From positions 1,529,455 to 1,593,454 of the forward strand of contig NZ_CP124543.1 of assembly GCF_029953635.1 (NCBI RefSeq): DNA of 64,000 nt, written 5' to 3'. The position numbers and the translations under genes were made by a program. Positions 26,780 through 36,292 of this stretch are shown in pieces. Each line of letters starts with the position of its first letter. The stretch's first letter is position 1. Origin of the DNA: Halotia branconii CENA392. Its GTDB lineage: Bacteria; Cyanobacteriota; Cyanobacteriia; Cyanobacteriales; Nostocaceae. Below the pieces are notes generated by a model, which saw only the letters and a program-made list of their open reading frames with translations, searched no databases and was not told the origin of the DNA.

Positions 26780-29602
26780 TCACTCAGCACTACTAATTAA
26801 TAGCGCAACTGGAAAATGAGCGAGGGCTGTACTGATAGATAGGGTATTTGTAGCTTGTAAGGTTTGATGAGTTAAGACGTTTTTCCAAGTGGGGGAAGTT
26901 CCTGAGGGTAATTGCAAGTGGGTATCTTGCCATACCGACTCACCTAGGGGATAGTTTTGGGGCTTGATCAGGCGCGTCAAAAAGCGAGGGGCGATCGCAA
27001 TCGCTGTTTGATTTGCTTGTCGCCGGGCAAAGGCGATGATGTGATTGGCATGGGTTCCTTCAATTTTTAACGGTAGATAATCCCCATTTTGGAATAATTC
27101 CAGATATTCTGTTCTGGCTTTGAGGACTTGGGCAGTTAAAAATAGTTTGACTCTGCCATCTGTTTTATTTGTCAGTAATTCCTCAATTAATGCCAAAATA
27201 TCGGTTTTGATTTGCTCTCGAATGTCGCTCAAATAGCCACGCCGCTGCTCAAAATCTACAGGGCGGCGGTTGTCTGGATCAACTAAACTCAATTCCCAAA
27301 GTTCTGTTCCTTGGTAAAAGTCTGGCACACCGGGCGCTGTCGCTTTTAATAAAGTTTGGGAAAGAGAGTTAAAAATCCCGTAGTCGGCAATTCGCTGTTG
27401 AAAGGGGCGAAAAGCTGCCAAAAATTGCTCTGATACAGCTGGATCTAAGACTTTCTCAATAAAAGCAGTACATGCCTCTTCATACTCATTATCAGGCCGC
27501 AACCATGCTGTATGTACTTTCGCTTCTCGTATTGCCTTAATTATGTAGTCTTTAACCCGTTGCACAAAAGATGAATGTTCTTCTTTGCCAAAAGGAAAAG
27601 CCCCAACTAGGGTTTGATAGAGAAAATATTCATCATTGCGATCGGGCATGGCAAATTTGTGGCTGATGCCGAAGGGATTAGCAGAGCGATCGCGGCGATG
27701 CTGTTGATTTAAATGGCTCCAAATATTTACTTGCTGTTCCCATTCTTCCGCCATTTCTGACAGTACATTTAATCTCGCCCGCATATCTTCGCCACGCTTA
27801 GTATCATGGGTGGCTGTAGCATTCATTGTGTGCGGCCAATGTTCTTGATGCTTATGATTAAATTGATGGAACTGATCTACAGAAATCCCAAAATGACTAG
27901 GATTTCCTCCCACTTCATTCAGCGACAATAAACGGTTATAAACATACAGCGTGGTGTCTTCTACACCTTTAGCCATGAGGGGACCGCTATATTGTTGCAT
28001 CCGTTTCACAAAATATATCCACTGTTCGCGTTCTGTCTGAGTCAAAGATTCATCAAACTCCAGCAGCATTAACTTTTCAATAAAGGTTAACTCATGCTGC
28101 AACAGCGGTGTTTGTTCTCTGGCTTGGCGCATTACTTCTTGAATGCAGGCGCGATCGCTTTCTTGAATACCATCGGCAGTGATGTAGGTGCGATAAACAG
28201 GAAACAAAATCAAAACTTCTACGATCGCCCGTTTTAGTCCATTCAGGGTAAAGTCATTGCCATAACGATATTTGCTGGAAATATTCTTTAACAAAATCGC
28301 TAAATTATCAATGTCACCTGCGAGATTTCTTTCTAATATTAGGTGCTTTTTCTCTTTTACCAGCGAGGGATAGTCTACTCTTGCACCAATAAATCCTTGA
28401 TAAATATTATTAAACCATGACTCAGTTTCAACTTGACAAAATACACCATTGACATAATTCAAAAAATCATATCCAGATGTACCTTGAATTGGCCAGTTTT
28501 CTGGTAAATCTTCGGTCAATTCTAAGATTTTTTCCACGGTGATATAAACGTCACCCATCTTTTCTCGCAGTCTTTCTAAATACTCAATGGGATTATAAAG
28601 CCCATCAATATGGTCAATGCGTAAACCTGTGAATTTACCTGAATCAACTAGCTTGTGAATTAAAGAATGAGTGTTATTAAAGACGCGCAGATCTTCTACC
28701 TTAACGGAAATAAGTTCGTTAACAGTAAAAAAGCGGCGATAGTTCATTTCTTCAGCCCCAACCTTCCAGAAAGCGAGACGATAAAACTGTTCTCTTAATA
28801 ACTCATCTAAAAGGTTAAAGCTATCGGGATCACCCACCTTTCCATTGAAGATTTTCAGATTATCCTCAATAAAATCATGGATTGCATCATTTGTAGTGTA
28901 AAGTTCCCAAATTAATCCTTTGATAAATGCAATTTGGTCTTGTCGTTGTTTACCAACAACTTCTGAAGGAACATTTTTCAGAACGTAGAGAATCCCTAAC
29001 AATTTAATGAAATCAGGATGATTGCGTCCTAAGGTACGGGTGATTTTGCCTAAATTGTAGGTAAGAAATTTCGTGTATGATTCTAAGCGCAGTGGTAATT
29101 TTAAACTGTAATAATTTATAGATATGCCATTTTGTTCATATTGCAGTTGAATATCTCCTTTTTCTAAGGATGCACCGTAGAAATCTCCTAATAAAGGAGC
29201 CAAAATTCGCTCTTGGCGATCGCTAAACGGAGCATTCCACCCTAGATCAAAATAATCGGTATAACTAGAATCTGGGCCGTGTTCCAATACATCCATTAAG
29301 TAGTGATTTTCACTACTATATGCCATGTGATTGGGTACAATGTCTTGCAACCAGCCCATACCCAAAGATTGGAGTTCACTGACTAATGCTTCAAATGCCT
29401 CAGTACTTCCCAATTGAGGATTAAGTTGAGCCGCATCTACTACATCATAGCCATGCGTACTCCCAGAACGAGCTCGAAAAATAGGGGAAGCATACAAATC
29501 AGAAATCCCCAAATCTGCTAGATAAGATGCGATCGCTTGGGCATTTTCAAAGCCAAACTCAGGTGTAAATTGAATCCGATAAGTAGCGTTGGGAACTCGC
29601 AT
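26780..29602 (-). CDS. treY: Maltooligosyl trehalose synthase (GH13)
   Basis: The 940-residue protein isomerises the reducing-end alpha-1,4 bond of maltooligosaccharides or glycogen to the alpha-1,1 bond of trehalose. It opens with the TreY signature (VPNATYRIQFTPEFGFENA) and ADLGISDLYASPIFRAR. The GH13 regions are visible: DIVPNHMA, GLRIDHIDGL (catalytic Asp), TVEKIL (catalytic Glu) and TATHDTKRGED. It is longer than the actinobacterial enzymes, as is usual in cyanobacteria. The product is then cut by TreZ, encoded 376 bp upstream. No clear ribosome-binding site precedes the ATG. Confidence 0.94.
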   Translation of the reverse strand: MRVPNATYRIQFTPEFGFENAQAIASYLADLGISDLYASPIFRARSGSTHGYDVVDAAQLNPQLGSTEAFEALVSELQSLGMGWLQDIVPNHMAYSSENHYLMDVLEHGPDSSYTDYFDLGWNAPFSDRQERILAPLLGDFYGASLEKGDIQLQYEQNGISINYYSLKLPLRLESYTKFLTYNLGKITRTLGRNHPDFIKLLGILYVLKNVPSEVVGKQRQDQIAFIKGLIWELYTTNDAIHDFIEDNLKIFNGKVGDPDSFNLLDELLREQFYRLAFWKVGAEEMNYRRFFTVNELISVKVEDLRVFNNTHSLIHKLVDSGKFTGLRIDHIDGLYNPIEYLERLREKMGDVYITVEKILELTEDLPENWPIQGTSGYDFLNYVNGVFCQVETESWFNNIYQGFIGARVDYPSLVKEKKHLILERNLAGDIDNLAILLKNISSKYRYGNDFTLNGLKRAIVEVLILFPVYRTYITADGIQESDRACIQEVMRQAREQTPLLQHELTFIEKLMLLEFDESLTQTEREQWIYFVKRMQQYSGPLMAKGVEDTTLYVYNRLLSLNEVGGNPSHFGISVDQFHQFNHKHQEHWPHTMNATATHDTKRGEDMRARLNVLSEMAEEWEQQVNIWSHLNQQHRRDRSANPFGISHKFAMPDRNDEYFLYQTLVGAFPFGKEEHSSFVQRVKDYIIKAIREAKVHTAWLRPDNEYEEACTAFIEKVLDPAVSEQFLAAFRPFQQRIADYGIFNSLSQTLLKATAPGVPDFYQGTELWELSLVDPDNRRPVDFEQRRGYLSDIREQIKTDILALIEELLTNKTDGRVKLFLTAQVLKARTEYLELFQNGDYLPLKIEGTHANHIIAFARRQANQTAIAIAPRFLTRLIKPQNYPLGESVWQDTHLQLPSGTSPTWKNVLTHQTLQATNTLSISTALAHFPVALLISSAE

Positions 29603-29658
29603 GTGTTTTTTTAATGAAATTAGAAGTCAGGAATTGAAAGTTTGAAGTTATAAGCTTG

Positions 29659-29882
29659 AACTTTGAACCTCTGAAGTCGAAACTTGAACCTCTGAAGTCG
29701 AAACTTGAGCTTCTGAAGTCGGAACTTGAACCTCTGAAGTCGGAATTTGAGCTTCTGAAGTCGGAATTTGAGCTTCTGAAGTCGGAATTTGAACCTCCGA
29801 AGTCGAAACTTGAGCTTCTGAAGTCGGAACTTGAGCTTCTGAAGTCGGAACTTGAACCTCTGAAGTCGAAACTTGAGTTTTT
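29659..29882. repeat. 21-bp minisatellite, ten copies
   Basis: The core gaagtcg recurs at 29673, 29694, 29715, 29736, 29757, 29778, 29799, 29820, 29841 and 29862, exactly 21 bp apart, with units like ctgaagtcggaacttgaacct. Because 21 is a multiple of three, frames stay open on both strands and give heptapeptide repeats. There are no unique spacers, so it is not CRISPR. Confidence 0.85.
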
Positions 29883-29930
29883 AACTCTCCCATGAAGTAA
29901 TTGAGCATCATTAATTCAAATATATTTTTC

Positions 29931-29972
29931 CATGCCCCATGCCCAATGCCCTATGCCCAATGCCCCATGCCC
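29931..29972. repeat. Heptanucleotide tandem repeat
   Basis: Six 7-bp units of the form (c/a/t)atgccc lie directly after the treZ stop codon, in the treZ-treY spacer. This is a typical short tandemly repeated repetitive sequence of heterocystous cyanobacteria. Confidence 0.75.
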
Positions 29973-29978
29973 CATACA

Positions 29979-31823
29979 CTATACTCCTTCATACAACACT
30001 AAACTTGTAGGTTGCAGTTGTAATTCTTCTCCCGCAGACAAATATTGTGGTGCTTGAGAACCAGACCCCTGCCATGACAGATCCGCAGAATCCAATAATT
30101 TTTCAGCATCATGCAGCACTGGCAAAGTCGTTGTTACGCTTGAGGAACTGAAATTCATCGCAAAGACTAACTCAGTTGATTCGCACCAACGACGCACAAT
30201 TACTAACTGCTTGTCTTCATCGCTAGTGGCGTGGATGCTGTTACGGTCTTGGTTGAGTAGTACGGGATGGGATTTGCGTAAATTAATTAAATGACGATGC
30301 CAATCTAGTAATACTTTGTGCTGACCTTCGTTGCGTAATTCCCAGTTTAGTTGACAACGCAAAAAGGTTTCTGCGGATTCGGGATCTGGTGGATCTTCGT
30401 CGTAGTGAAAAGCGGCAAATTCTTGTTTACGTCCGGCGCGAACGGCTTGAATTAAATCAGGATCGGAGTGACTAACAAAGTACATAAAAGGTGCAGTTTC
30501 GCCGTATTCTTCCCCCATAAACAATAGCGGTAAGTAAGGTGACAGCAATAAAGCCCCAGCTGCTAACTTCAACCCTTCAAATGATAGACGTTGCCAGAGG
30601 CGATCGCCTTTCATTTGATTGCCGATTTGATCGTGATTTTGGATACATACCACAAACTGTGACAAGGGGCGATCGCGGCAATCAATTCCATGAAAGCGCA
30701 TCCGGTGGGGGGCATATTTCCAATCGTAGACAAAGGTATCTTGATATGCTTTGGCTAAATCAGCACACTGCCCATAATCTTCATAATATCCCTGGCGATC
30801 GCCTGTTAAAAGTGCATGTAGTGCATGGTGAAAGTCATCACTCCACTGGGCATCAAGTCCATAGCCACCCAGTTCTGGCGGTCGAATAATTTGGGGATTA
30901 TTCAAGTCACTTTCGGCAATGAGATGACGTTTCCATGTTTCTCCTTGGCAAAAGCTATGCACTGCTTCGGCTAGTTCCCACAAAAAATGCTTGGCTCCCA
31001 AGTCATAAATTGCTTGAATGGCATCAAGGCGTAATGCATCAATGTGAAATTCTCCCAACCAATACAATGCATTTTGGATGAAATAATTTCGCACACCCTG
31101 ACTTAGGGCATCATCGAAATTCATTGCATTGCCCCAGGGCGTTTTATAGGTTTTGGTAAAGTAAGGAGCAAATTGACCCGTGTAATTACCTTCTGGGCCA
31201 AAGTGGTTGTACACCACATCCAGCACTACAGCAATCCCATGTTCGTGGCAAGCATTCACTAGTTGCTTAAGGTCGGCTGGACTGCCGTAAGAATTTTGCA
31301 CCGCAAAGCAGTAAACACCGTCATAGCCCCAGTTGCGATAAGCTAGGCTAGCTTCAATGTGGGTATCTCCCGGAAACTGAGAGATGGGCATAATTTCAAT
31401 GGCGTTAATTCCTAGTTCCCTCAAATCTGCTAGGCGGGGAATAATTGCGGTGAAATTTCCTTCTGGGGTAAATGTGCCAACATGAACTTCATAAAAAATC
31501 ATCGATTCCAATGAAACACCAGTCCACCCTGCATCTGTCCACTCGAAATGATGATCGACAACTTGAGAAGCCCCATGAACTCCTTCTGGTTGATATTGCG
31601 AAGCAGGATCGGCAAAGGCGTTTTCATCATTTACGACATATTTGTAAAGCGTGCCTGGGTACACATCACTCACTTTTGCTTGCCAGTATCCCTCTGCTTG
31701 AGGTTTGAGGGGAATGACTTGCGGCTCTGGCGTTAAAATTTGCACAGCAACGCTATTTAAGGTTGGAGACCAAACTGTAAACTCGCACTCTCCATTACCT
31801 AAGTAGTGAGCGCCAATTTTCAT
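29979..31823 (-). CDS. treZ: Maltooligosyl trehalose trehalohydrolase (GH13)
   Basis: The 614-residue enzyme releases trehalose from maltooligosyl trehalose made by TreY. It starts with the N-terminal CBM48-like domain (MKIGAHYLGNGECEFTVWSP) and then the GH13 barrel: VVYNHFGPEGN, ALRLDAIQA (catalytic Asp), LIAESD (catalytic Glu) and QNHDQIGN. The C-terminal beta domain follows. The length is normal. GGAGG lies about 7 nt before the ATG, the best ribosome-binding site of the three tre genes. As the first gene of the series it probably has the main promoter, in the repeat-rich region upstream. Confidence 0.94.
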   Translation of the reverse strand: MKIGAHYLGNGECEFTVWSPTLNSVAVQILTPEPQVIPLKPQAEGYWQAKVSDVYPGTLYKYVVNDENAFADPASQYQPEGVHGASQVVDHHFEWTDAGWTGVSLESMIFYEVHVGTFTPEGNFTAIIPRLADLRELGINAIEIMPISQFPGDTHIEASLAYRNWGYDGVYCFAVQNSYGSPADLKQLVNACHEHGIAVVLDVVYNHFGPEGNYTGQFAPYFTKTYKTPWGNAMNFDDALSQGVRNYFIQNALYWLGEFHIDALRLDAIQAIYDLGAKHFLWELAEAVHSFCQGETWKRHLIAESDLNNPQIIRPPELGGYGLDAQWSDDFHHALHALLTGDRQGYYEDYGQCADLAKAYQDTFVYDWKYAPHRMRFHGIDCRDRPLSQFVVCIQNHDQIGNQMKGDRLWQRLSFEGLKLAAGALLLSPYLPLLFMGEEYGETAPFMYFVSHSDPDLIQAVRAGRKQEFAAFHYDEDPPDPESAETFLRCQLNWELRNEGQHKVLLDWHRHLINLRKSHPVLLNQDRNSIHATSDEDKQLVIVRRWCESTELVFAMNFSSSSVTTTLPVLHDAEKLLDSADLSWQGSGSQAPQYLSAGEELQLQPTSLVLYEGV

Positions 31824-31874
31824 GTAGTTTCCTCCAAATTAGATAATATATTTTGCGAGATCATGGCATAACCG

Positions 31875-32262
31875 TTAACAAGAGGCAGAGGAGGAGGGAG
31901 CAGAAGAAGCAGGGGAGCAGGGAGCAGGGAGACAAGGAGAGAAGTGCGGTCTTGGGGTCTCCCCCTTTGGGTACTCTTCGAGAACTCCTTCGGAGAACGG
32001 AAGTTTCAACTCGACGGGAAGCGGAGGCACTCCGTTGGACGGGTTTGCCGGCAGCCGCGGAAGTGCCGTCCAAGACTTGAACTTCCTCACCAAGTGGAGC
32101 AACTTCTCCCAAGGGGAGACGCTACGCGCTAAGCGTAGCTATGCCGCAGGCTTTACGGGAGAAAGAGGTAATTTTTCTTCATCCCCCGATCACTGAGCGT
32201 AGCCGAAGTAGCCGAAGTGTGCGCCCTGCCCCCTGCCCCTTGTCCTCTTCTCCATGCCCAAT
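31875..32262. repeat. Composite dispersed repeat, copy 3, in the treZ upstream region
   Basis: The spacer contains a purine-rich tract (31880-31945), the agtgcggtcttggggtctcc block, an extra 110-bp GC-rich piece, the caccaagtggagcaacttct block, palindromes of the gcgtagctatgcc type (32115-32160) and ccctgccccctgcccc. All parts recur elsewhere in the window. Open frames here on both strands are rejected as genes. Confidence 0.72.
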
Positions 32263-32370
32263 ACCAGTGTTTACAAACATACCAGCTAGCATCATGGTCG
32301 TTCTACCAGACTATTCGCTAGCACCAGAAGACGTATCTTTATAAATATTCACACCGACCTACTTAATCTA

Positions 32371-33048
32371 ATGGCAAATCACAAATCATTAATTGAGCCA
32401 CAACTGTATAATTATTTACTATCTACTTCTTTGCGAGAAGCAGATATTTTAAGGCAATTGAGGCAAGAAACAGCTAACCATCCCATGAGTAATATGCAGA
32501 TTGCTCCTGAACAGGGACAATTCATGGCATTGTTAGTGCAATTAATGGGAGCAAAAAAAACTTTAGAAGTAGGTGTATTTACAGGTTATAGTTCTTTAGT
32601 GGTAGCATTGGCATTACCGACTGACGGCAAAGTGGTAGCCTGTGATGTTAGTGAAGAGTTTACAGCGATCGCTCGTCGTTATTGGCAGCAAGCAGGGGTA
32701 GCAAATAAAATCGACTTGCACATTGCTCCAGCAATGGAAACATTAGATAATTTACTGGCAGCAGGAGCAGCGAACAGTTTTGATTTTGCCTTCATTGATG
32801 CCGACAAAAGTAACTATGATGGCTATTATGAGCGATCGCTGTTGCTAGTGCGTCCAGGAGGATTAATTGCGATCGATAATGTCTTATGGTCAGGTAGAGT
32901 TGCAGATCCCCAGGAACAAAACAATCGCACCAAAAACATTCGGGCTTTCAATGAAAAACTGCATCAAGACCAACGAATTAATCTGAGTTTAGTGCCGATT
33001 GCGGATGGTTTGACTCTGGCTTGGAAACGTCCTGAATCCGTTGATTAG
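32371..33048 (+). CDS. SAM-dependent cation-dependent O-methyltransferase
   Basis: The 225-residue protein belongs to the CCoAOMT/catechol O-methyltransferase-like class. The SAM motif is [11 protein letters not shown], followed by CDVSEE as the ribose-binding acidic pair. [12 protein letters not shown] and IDNVLWSG contain the metal-binding Asp and Asn, so Mg2+ dependence is expected. Family members methylate catechol-type phenolics; the natural substrate is not known. It is cytoplasmic with no signal. The 3' end overlaps the convergent trhO gene by 71 bp, and both C-termini look intact. Confidence 0.85.
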   Translation: MANHKSLIEPQLYNYLLSTSLREADILRQLRQETANHPMSNMQIAPEQGQFMALLVQLMGAKKTLEVGVFTGYSSLVVALALPTDGKVVACDVSEEFTAIARRYWQQAGVANKIDLHIAPAMETLDNLLAAGAANSFDFAFIDADKSNYDGYYERSLLLVRPGGLIAIDNVLWSGRVADPQEQNNRTKNIRAFNEKLHQDQRINLSLVPIADGLTLAWKRPESVD

Positions 33049-33928
33049 CTAACTGCATTTGTCGCCATTTTTCCTGCTGACGCACTTTTTTATCTTCAGT
33101 GAGACTATCAAAGCAGTAAGTACAAGAAATACCTTCTTCATACTTAGGAGATATTTTATCTTCCTCAGAAATCGGACGGCCACAACAAAAGCACAACTCA
33201 TGACTTCCTAGTGTCAATCCCTGACCGACGGCGACTCGTTCATCAAAAACAAAACATTCACCTTGCCATAAACTCTCTGCGGCTGGGACTGATTCCAAAT
33301 ACTTGAGAATGCCACCTTTGAGATGATACACTTCAGCAAAACCTTGAGCAAGCATCAAAGATGAAGCTTTTTCACAACGAATCCCACCAGTACAAAACAA
33401 AGCAACTTTTTTGTGTTGATTGGGGTCAAGGTGGTTACTGACATATTCTGGAAACTCCCGGAATGATTCAGTTTGCGGATTTTGCGCCCTTTTAAAAGTA
33501 CCGATATTTACCTCATAATCGTTGCGGGTGTCAATCACGGTGACTTCTGGATCAGAAATTAAATCATTCCATTCTTGGGGATTGACATAAGTCCCAACTT
33601 GCTTATTAGGATCAACTTCAGGCAACCCTAAAGTGACAATTTCTGATTTTAAACGCACCTTCATCCGTTCAAATGGTGGCGTGTCAGTGTATGATTCTTT
33701 GTGTTCTAGGTCAGCTAAACGAGAATCAGAACGTAAAAAAGCAAGAACAGAATCAATTGCTTGCCGAGAACCCGCAATTGTACCATTAATACCTTCTGCT
33801 GCTAGCAAAATAGTTCCCTTGACACCCTGCTCTAGGCAGTAAGATAGCAGTTTGTCTTGTTTTTGGGTAAAATCTAGCAGCTTCACAAATTTATAAAAAG
33901 CTGCAACAACTTGAGTATTTTCTAGCAT
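32978..33928 (-). CDS. trhO: tRNA uridine(34) hydroxylase TrhO (rhodanese domain)
   Basis: The 316-residue protein has an N-terminal acylphosphatase-like domain ([15 protein letters not shown]), a rhodanese domain with [10 protein letters not shown] and the active loop CTGGIRCEK (Cys179, Cys185), and a C-terminal cysteine cluster (CFCCGRP, CTYC) that may bind zinc. TrhO (YceA) uses oxygen to hydroxylate uridine 34 in some tRNAs. The last 25 or so residues are poorly conserved and are encoded in the segment that overlaps the convergent O-methyltransferase gene. A tRNA-Ala gene lies just upstream on the other strand. Confidence 0.88.
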   Translation of the reverse strand: MLENTQVVAAFYKFVKLLDFTQKQDKLLSYCLEQGVKGTILLAAEGINGTIAGSRQAIDSVLAFLRSDSRLADLEHKESYTDTPPFERMKVRLKSEIVTLGLPEVDPNKQVGTYVNPQEWNDLISDPEVTVIDTRNDYEVNIGTFKRAQNPQTESFREFPEYVSNHLDPNQHKKVALFCTGGIRCEKASSLMLAQGFAEVYHLKGGILKYLESVPAAESLWQGECFVFDERVAVGQGLTLGSHELCFCCGRPISEEDKISPKYEEGISCTYCFDSLTEDKKVRQQEKWRQMQLANQRIQDVSKPESNHPQSALNSD

Positions 33929-33998
33929 TATTCTTTTGGCGATCGCCCAATATTCAGTTACGATAACAATGGCGGCTGATAACTGATAACTGAATTTT

Positions 33999-34071
33999 GG
34001 GGGTTTAGCTCAGTTGGTAGAGCGCCTGCTTTGCAAGCAGGATGTCAGCGGTTCGAGTCCGCTAATCTCCA
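33999..34071 (+). tRNA. tRNA-Ala (anticodon TGC)
   Basis: A full cloverleaf can be folded in 73 nt. The acceptor stem pairs ggggggtt-type 5' bases (33999-34005) with aatctcc, the D arm is gctcagttggtagagc, the anticodon stem cctgc/gcagg encloses tttgcaa (anticodon TGC at positions 34-36), and the T arm is agcggttcgagtccgct. The discriminator is A and no CCA is encoded. Its last 10 nt overlap the 3' end of the convergent DUF938 gene. Confidence 0.95.
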
Positions 34072-34709
34072 CTACTAGAACGTTGAAATACTATTGAAAG
34101 ATTATTGGCGGGCATTTGATAAGTTGCTTGCAAAACTAGGTTTTGGGCTTCAGCTGCGGCTACAACGTCTTCTAGGTTACGCACACCCCACTCTGGATTT
34201 TGCGCTTGTAAAGATTCGTCAAAAGCTGCGTTACTCGGTGCAGTATGTTCTTGATTTTTTTTGAACGGCCCATACAAATAAAGAATACCACTAGGAGGCA
34301 GAATCCGCCCAGCACCCGCCATCAATCCCAAACAAGCTGACCAAGGTGAAATGTGAATCATATTAATGTTGACTATGGCCACAATTGGCGAATCTGGTAA
34401 GTTTTCCCTTTTTTCTACTGGCCAAGCTGGCATACTAGCATCAAGTTCCAGCGGTGGATACAAATTATCACAGGGAAATTGTTCAGCCCAAGCTGCAATA
34501 CTAGATCGTAATTGAGGATTTTGGTCAGAAGGTAGCCATTTACGAGGACTCAGACGTGGGGCAAAAAATACGGCATGTTCACCAGTCCCACTTGCTATTT
34601 CTAAAATAGTGCCACTTGCAGGCAGTACTTGTAAAAGCACCTCTATAATGGGTTGACGATTGCGCTGCGTTGCGGGTGCATATTGTCGTGCGTCTTGTGG
34701 TGTATTCAT
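34062..34709 (-). CDS. DUF938 class I SAM-dependent methyltransferase
   Basis: The 215-residue protein is a full-length DUF938 member. It has the N-terminal RQYAPATQRNRQPI, the SAM-binding ILEIASGTGEHAVFFA, WLPSDQNP as the motif II region, and NMIHISPW and YLYGPFKKN typical of the family. The reaction is unknown. Its final codons (from SSSGD to the TAG at 34062) run through the 3' 10 nt of the tRNA-Ala gene on the opposite strand, so the tail sequence is dictated by the tRNA. Confidence 0.85.
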   Translation of the reverse strand: MNTPQDARQYAPATQRNRQPIIEVLLQVLPASGTILEIASGTGEHAVFFAPRLSPRKWLPSDQNPQLRSSIAAWAEQFPCDNLYPPLELDASMPAWPVEKRENLPDSPIVAIVNINMIHISPWSACLGLMAGAGRILPPSGILYLYGPFKKNQEHTAPSNAAFDESLQAQNPEWGVRNLEDVVAAAEAQNLVLQATYQMPANNLSIVFQRSSSGD

Positions 34710-34885
34710 ATAACAGGGAACGGGGAACAGGTGAGCCAGTGCGGTCTTAATCTTAATTAATTGATATCTACCAACAAGCCCTTAATTATCTACGCTAACT
34801 TTTAAAAGTGTCAGAATCAATGGGGCGATCGCATCGCAACTTTGGTAAATTTTATCCTTTGTAGCAAAATAATCTGGAGAGCAAC

Positions 34886-36292
34886 TTGCCTAGATCGATT
34901 CAATCTACTCAACCACCACTAAAATTTATTACTCCCCGATTTAACCCGTTTGTACTCCAGATTATGCGGTGGTTACTGCCTTTTATCTTGAGATTCCGGA
35001 CTAGACCTTGGCTACCTGCTGGTATTGTTCATATTGAAGGCAAGAATGCTGAGATATTAGCCAAACTTTATCAACAATTCCAGGCTGATGAAATTCGCTT
35101 TTTAATTGCGTTTCGTCATCCAGAGGTGGAAGATCCTCTTTGTATGCTGTATCTGCTCTCCCGGATTGTACCACGAGTAGCCCGTCAGCAAGGTATAGTG
35201 TTGCAACACCCAGTTCATAGCTATTTTGTTTATGACCGAGGTATGACTGTGTGGACTGGTAAATGGTTGGGTTGGTTGTTTTCTCGCATTGGTGGTGTAC
35301 CGATTCATCGTGGTAGGCGATTAGACAGGCAAGCTATTCAAACAGCACGGGAGTTATTTGTTAACGGTAAATTACCGATCGCAGTTGCACCGGAAGGCGG
35401 TAACAATGGTCATAGTGGCATTGTTAGTCCTTTAGAACCCGGTGTCGCCCAAATGGGGTTTTGGTGTGTTGAAGACTTGCACAAAGCCAACCGTTCTGAG
35501 ACTGTTTTCATTGTGCCAGTCGGCATCCAGTACAGCTACGCCCAACAACCTTGGTCGAAAATAGATTGGCTATTGAGTAAATTAGAAGCTGATAGCGGTT
35601 TGCCATTGCAAGAAATCGATGTGTCTGCAAGCCCCAATCAATCAGAAATTTACTATCAACGCATCTGTCGTCTTGGTGAATATTTAATTACTGAGATGGA
35701 AGAATTTTATCGTCGCTTTTATCATCAAGACATCCCCAAAACCATCGACTCTACTAACTTTAATCAAGCGTTAATTGATAGACTGCACCACTTAATGGAT
35801 ACGGCTTTAAAAGTTGCCGAACAATATTTTGGAATCCAACCACAGGGTAATTTTATAGATCGCTGTCGCCGTTTAGAAGAAGCAGGTTGGAATTATATTT
35901 ATCGAGAAGATTTACCAGACATTGATGCTTTACCACCTTTCAAACGTGGACTAGCAGATTGGATTGCTGAAGAAGCAGACTTACGGATGCGACACATGCG
36001 TTTAGTAGAAAGTTTTGTTGCAGTTAATTCTACTTATATTCAAGAACAGCCTACTGCTGAAAGATTTGCCGAAACAACGCTGTTGATGTTCGATATGCTT
36101 TCTCGAATTAAGGATACAACATTTCCAGGGCGACCCCGTTTAGGTTGGAAAGAAGCGCAGATCACAGTAGGTGAGCCAATTTCAGTCACAGAACGCTGGA
36201 AAAATCTTTCAAGCGATCGCCATGCAGTTAGACAGGCGGTAAGTATTTTAACAAATGATTTGCAAGTTGCGTTAGAGAAATTGCTGGGATGA
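34886..36292 (+). CDS. PlsC-like glycerolipid acyltransferase
   Basis: The 468-residue protein has the acyltransferase motif HPEVED (His78, Asp83; HX4D), the HRGRR substrate-phosphate motif near 141-145, and APEGGNNGH at 168-176 in place of the usual EGTRS block. The family transfers acyl groups to lysophosphatidate-type acceptors at the membrane. A long C-terminal extension (residues 260-468) has no motif I recognise. The start is a TTG with GGAGAG a few nt upstream; no better ATG lies nearby. The stop overlaps the start of the next gene by 4 bp (ATGA), so they are probably co-transcribed. Confidence 0.77.
   Translation: MPRSIQSTQPPLKFITPRFNPFVLQIMRWLLPFILRFRTRPWLPAGIVHIEGKNAEILAKLYQQFQADEIRFLIAFRHPEVEDPLCMLYLLSRIVPRVARQQGIVLQHPVHSYFVYDRGMTVWTGKWLGWLFSRIGGVPIHRGRRLDRQAIQTARELFVNGKLPIAVAPEGGNNGHSGIVSPLEPGVAQMGFWCVEDLHKANRSETVFIVPVGIQYSYAQQPWSKIDWLLSKLEADSGLPLQEIDVSASPNQSEIYYQRICRLGEYLITEMEEFYRRFYHQDIPKTIDSTNFNQALIDRLHHLMDTALKVAEQYFGIQPQGNFIDRCRRLEEAGWNYIYREDLPDIDALPPFKRGLADWIAEEADLRMRHMRLVESFVAVNSTYIQEQPTAERFAETTLLMFDMLSRIKDTTFPGRPRLGWKEAQITVGEPISVTERWKNLSSDRHAVRQAVSILTNDLQVALEKLLG

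Noticed and set aside
26526..26819. Open frames on both strands between treH and treY
   Set aside because: They translate the same repeat blocks found at three other places.
29648..29911. Heptapeptide-repeat open frames on both strands
   Set aside because: A 21-bp repeat keeps all frames open by arithmetic; no ribosome-binding site or conserved part. Also not CRISPR, as there are no unique spacers.
31853..32344. Several open frames upstream of the O-methyltransferase
   Set aside because: They lie in composite repeats and palindromes and occur on both strands.
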